Shown piece after piece: positions 61,469 to 64,000 of a stretch of 64,000 bases of DNA (positions are counted from its first letter, which is position 1; the number at the start of each line of letters is the position of its first letter). This DNA is from Arthrobacter sp. KBS0703 (GTDB lineage Bacteria > Actinomycetota > Actinomycetes > Actinomycetales > Micrococcaceae). Location of the stretch: contig NZ_MVDG02000001.1 in the NCBI RefSeq assembly GCF_002008315.2, positions 496,001 through 560,000 of the forward strand. Reading direction: 5' to 3'. The notes beneath the pieces are model-generated. The model had not been told where the DNA came from. It made no database searches and saw nothing but the letters and a program-made list of their open reading frames with translations. A program made the translations under genes and the position numbers.

Positions 61469-61957
61469 TTGGCGGAACCACTTGACCGTTACGATGCAGA
61501 ACTCACCACACCGGAGATGGTGATTCTGGAGCTGGACGCGGCTGACAAGACTGACGCCGCAGCCCAGTTGGCGCGGACGCTGTACGCCGCCGGACGCGTC
61601 TCGGACCTCGAGGGCTTCCTGGGGCACGTCAACGCACGTGAACACCAGCTCGCCACCGGGCTTCCCGGGGGAGTGGGCCTGCCGCACGCCCGCAGTGAAT
61701 TTGTTTCCCGGACCTCCATCGCCGTCGGCATCACCAAGTACGGCAGGGCCCTCGACTTCGGGGCCTCGGACGGCCCGGCCACGGTGGTCCTGCTCATCGC
61801 CACCCCGGCGAGCTCGTTCTCGGACCACCTCGAGGTGCTGGCCACCCTGGCCAGGTCGCTGTCCAAAGAGTCCTTCCGGGAATCGCTGCGCCGCGCCTAC
61901 GATGCCGAAGTGATCGCGGAACTGATCAACTCAAGCCTGGTGTTCTTCGACCACTGA
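61469..61957 (+). CDS. Orphan PTS EIIA (fructose/mannitol-type) domain protein
   Basis: This 162-aa single-domain EIIA has GVGLPHARSEFV with the phospho-acceptor His73 and ends in the usual helical segment LAQ-type TLARSLSKESFRESL. No EIIB, EIIC, HPr or EI gene is in the window. I chose the TTG at 61469 because GAAGGGA lies 7-8 nt before it; an in-frame ATG at 61436 with no ribosome site is the alternative. Placement 52 bp behind glpD suggests a transporter part used elsewhere, or a regulator of glycerol use (inference). Confidence 0.82.
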   Translation: MAEPLDRYDAELTTPEMVILELDAADKTDAAAQLARTLYAAGRVSDLEGFLGHVNAREHQLATGLPGGVGLPHARSEFVSRTSIAVGITKYGRALDFGASDGPATVVLLIATPASSFSDHLEVLATLARSLSKESFRESLRRAYDAEVIAELINSSLVFFDH

Positions 61958-62006
61958 GGGACCAGCCGTTTCGTTGTTCTACACGGGGACGAAGTACGGT
62001 TAAGGG

Positions 62007-62894
62007 GTGTGGAAAACAGCCCTCCAGCCCCGGTGGATCGCAGGCCTCGTCTTTGCGATCGTCATTTCCGGTGTCTTCGTGCTGTTGAGCCAGTGGCAGT
62101 TCGGCCGGTCCAGCCAGCCCGAGGTGCCTGTCAACCCCACTACCGAGGACGTCAAAAGCCTCACCGAGACCTTGAAGCCCGGCGAATTCTTCCGGGGGTC
62201 GGTGGCCGACCAGATGGTGACCGCCACGGGCACCTATGACCGCTCCAAGCAGGTCCTCGTTCCGGGCCGGCTCAAGGACGGCAAGACGGGATACTGGGTG
62301 GTGACGGCGTTCGCCGTCACGGATGCCCCCGTACTCAAGGGTGCCGCCGCCTCGCCGCAAACCTGGATTCCGGTGGCGCGCGGATGGATCGCCGATCCCG
62401 CCGAAGCCGCCGAGCCGCCGTCGGGCACTATCCGGCTGACCGGACGGCTCCTGCCGTCCGAGGCGCCGGTTCCCAACAAGGCCCCCGCGCCGGGACAGGC
62501 TTCCGCCGTCTCGGTCGCCGAACTCATCAACATCTGGAACGTCAGCAGCTACCCGGCGTTCGTGTCGGCCACCACGGAGCTCTCCGGAACGTCCGACGTC
62601 GGTGCTGCCGCCGCCGGCAGCGGCCTCCAGCCGCTGAGCATCGGCGCGCAGCCGCCGCCCGCCAAGGTCAACTGGCTGAATCTCTTCTACTCGGTGGAAT
62701 GGATCGTCTTCGCCGGGTTCGCCCTCTTCATCTGGTGGCGGCTGGTCAAGGATGATTACCACCGCAGCCTGGAGGACGACGAGGACGACGAGGACGACGG
62801 CGGCGGCCACGCGCCGGACGACTCTCCCCAGCCAGACACGACCCAGCCAGAAGCAAACCAGCCGGACCCGACCCAACAAAAGGTACAGCCATGA
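62007..62894 (+). CDS. SURF1 family cytochrome oxidase biogenesis protein
   Basis: This 295-aa protein has the SURF1 layout: a transmembrane helix at about 12-30, an extracytoplasmic domain with VPGRL, YWVVTAF and VARGWI, and a second helix at about 228-247. It then adds a cytoplasmic tail of about 45 residues starting with an Asp/Glu run (EDDEDDEDD) and rich in Pro/Gln. SURF1 helps insert haem a into cytochrome aa3 oxidase. It starts at GTG; TACGGT ends 6 nt upstream. It overlaps the DUF3817 gene by 4 bp. Confidence 0.88.
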   Translation: MWKTALQPRWIAGLVFAIVISGVFVLLSQWQFGRSSQPEVPVNPTTEDVKSLTETLKPGEFFRGSVADQMVTATGTYDRSKQVLVPGRLKDGKTGYWVVTAFAVTDAPVLKGAAASPQTWIPVARGWIADPAEAAEPPSGTIRLTGRLLPSEAPVPNKAPAPGQASAVSVAELINIWNVSSYPAFVSATTELSGTSDVGAAAAGSGLQPLSIGAQPPPAKVNWLNLFYSVEWIVFAGFALFIWWRLVKDDYHRSLEDDEDDEDDGGGHAPDDSPQPDTTQPEANQPDPTQQKVQP

Positions 62895-63403
62895 TCGAAC
62901 CCAAGCCTGCCATCCAGCCGCAGCCGTCGAACCAGACGGGCTCAGGAGCGGCGAAGAAGCGACGTTTCGGCGGAACGGAAGCGCAGATTCGCTCGGCCCT
63001 GAAGTTCTACAAGGTCATGGCCTACCTCACCGGCGCCATGCTGCTGCTGCTCTGCGCGGAGCTGGTGGCGCGCTACGTCTTCGGCCAGTACCTGTTCGCG
63101 GGCGGGACCAACGCCCTGACGGGCCAGCCGTTCGGGTTCGGATTTACCGAGGCCGAGCCCAAGGGTGTGCTCAACGGATTCAACGTGTCCGTCGCGGTGC
63201 TCATTGTCCACGGCTGGATGTACGTGGTGTACCTGATGTCGAATTTCCGGCTCTGGACGCTGATGCGCTGGCCGTTCGCCAAGATGATCCTGCTGGCACT
63301 TGGCGGCGTGGTGCCGTTCCTCTCCTTCATCGTGGAGAAGAAGTTCCACGCCGAAGTTGAAGCCGAACTGGCAGCCAACCCCCAGGCAGCCAGCCGGTAC
63401 TAG
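62891..63403 (+). CDS. DUF3817 membrane protein
   Basis: This 170-aa protein has a polar, Gln/Pro-rich N-terminus (about 1-38) and three to four hydrophobic segments (about 42-66, 95-115, 133-150). It includes the family-like FYKVMAYLTGAMLLLLC-type helix and HGWMYVVYLMSNFRLW. The function is unknown. The family is commonly found next to guaA in actinobacteria, as here (guaA starts 88 bp downstream), and is translationally coupled to SURF1. Confidence 0.85.
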   Translation: MIEPKPAIQPQPSNQTGSGAAKKRRFGGTEAQIRSALKFYKVMAYLTGAMLLLLCAELVARYVFGQYLFAGGTNALTGQPFGFGFTEAEPKGVLNGFNVSVAVLIVHGWMYVVYLMSNFRLWTLMRWPFAKMILLALGGVVPFLSFIVEKKFHAEVEAELAANPQAASRY

Positions 63404-63490
63404 CCGCTGAGCCGCCTCACCGGAGTTTCGTGCGTCACAGCAGGCCCCCTCAAGATGCGTCGGGGCAACGGTGCAAAGTAGTCTAGGACG

Positions 63491-64000
63491 GTGACTACTC
63501 CCACTGCATCCCAAACTTCCCAGAAGCCGGTGCTGGTTGTTGACTACGGTGCCCAGTACGCGCAGCTGATTGCCCGCCGCGTCCGGGAAGCGAACGTGTA
63601 TTCGGAAGTGGTTCCGCATACCTACAGCACCGAGCAGCTCCTGGCCAAGAACCCCGCCGCCATCATCCTGTCCGGCGGCCCCTCCAGCGTGTACGCGGAC
63701 GGCGCCCCGAAGGTGGGGGCGGACCTCTTCGAAGCCGGCATCCCGGTTTTCGGCATCTGCTACGGCTTCCAGGCAATGGCCAACGCGCTGGGCGGCAAGG
63801 TGGCCCAGACCGGACTTCGTGAGTACGGTTCCACCGAAGCCACCGCAGTGGGCGCGGCCCGCTCCATCCTGGCCGGCGTGCCTGAACTGCAGAACACCTG
63901 GATGAGCCACGGCGACTCCGTCCAGGAAGCACCCGAGGGCTTCGAGGTCCTGGCAACCACCGCCGGCGCGCCGGTGGCCGCGTTCGCCAACGAGGAAAAG
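63491..64000 (+). CDS. guaA: GMP synthase (glutamine-hydrolysing), N-terminal part
   Basis: This partial frame of 170 codons is cut by the window end. It begins at GTG 63491, with TAGTCT ending 6 nt upstream (leaderless). [21 protein letters not shown] opens the class I glutamine amidotransferase domain. [10 protein letters not shown] and [13 protein letters not shown] carry the oxyanion site and catalytic Cys; the His-Glu pair and the ATP-pyrophosphatase domain lie beyond the window. It converts XMP, the GuaB product, into GMP. Confidence 0.95.
   Translation, partial: MTTPTASQTSQKPVLVVDYGAQYAQLIARRVREANVYSEVVPHTYSTEQLLAKNPAAIILSGGPSSVYADGAPKVGADLFEAGIPVFGICYGFQAMANALGGKVAQTGLREYGSTEATAVGAARSILAGVPELQNTWMSHGDSVQEAPEGFEVLATTAGAPVAAFANEEK

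Overview
The window is high-GC actinobacterial DNA, most like Arthrobacter/Pseudarthrobacter (Micrococcaceae). The basis is mycothiol genes (ino1, mshA), a GlgX-TreY-TreZ trehalose operon, a GroEL with a His-rich tail under CIRCE control, GuaB3 beside GuaB, and protein sequences typical of that group. No rRNA, tRNA, CRISPR array, integrase or intact insertion sequence was found. No gene-free stretch exceeds about 300 bp; the largest (8231-8522, 7278-7549, 14762-15028, 47061-47297) hold promoters, hairpins or nothing recognisable.

Layout. 0.2-8.2 kb (minus strand): a complete Tad/Flp pilus operon in the order prepilin peptidase, flp, tadE, tadG, cpaB, tadZ, tadA, tadB, tadC, closed by a strong terminator at 150-182. 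8.5-11.6 kb: rplM-rpsI, glmM, mscL. 11.6-18.8 kb: vanY-type carboxypeptidase, coaA, two damaged SipW-type exported proteins, glmS, acpS, nnr. 18.9-25.5 kb: glgX-treY-treZ (trehalose from glycogen). 25.6-34 kb: aldo/keto reductase, ino1, an AbiEi/DUF559-like nuclease, fhs, mshA, a glycosyltransferase remnant, and a divergent qorB/hxlR pair. 34-36.8 kb: a divergent GH4 phospho-glucosidase and PfkB kinase. 36.9-41.3 kb: alr-tsaE-tsaB-rimI-tsaD (cell-wall D-Ala and tRNA t6A). 41.4-47 kb: carboxylate-amine ligase, NagZ-like GH3, AroE-like, THUMP-like methyltransferase and a small membrane protein. 47.1-49.3 kb: groES-groEL with two CIRCE operators. 49.4-64 kb: DUF389, OatA-like acyltransferase, guaB, ABC exporter, subtilase, guaB3, glpD, orphan PTS EIIA, SURF1, DUF3817, and guaA (runs off the window).

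Themes. glmM, glmS, ino1 and mshA together supply UDP-GlcNAc and inositol phosphate for peptidoglycan and mycothiol. guaB, guaB3 and guaA form a purine cluster. Fourteen start codons lie 6-7 nt after a TANNNT hexamer, so leaderless transcription looks common here and was used to choose starts.

Most important caveat. Between 12.1 and 38.8 kb there are eleven islands of the 19-bp Tn5/Nextera mosaic-end sequence, mostly as head-to-head pairs. They interrupt vanY, nnr, a glycosyltransferase, alr and tsaE, each time with native codons missing. Two islands carry short copies of sequence found 2-4 kb away. These are library-adapter/assembly artefacts, not biology, so the broken genes are probably intact in the organism and the joins at 18.8, 32.2 and 34.0 kb are unverified. 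Frameshifts in the SipW-like genes and NagZ may be errors of the same assembly.
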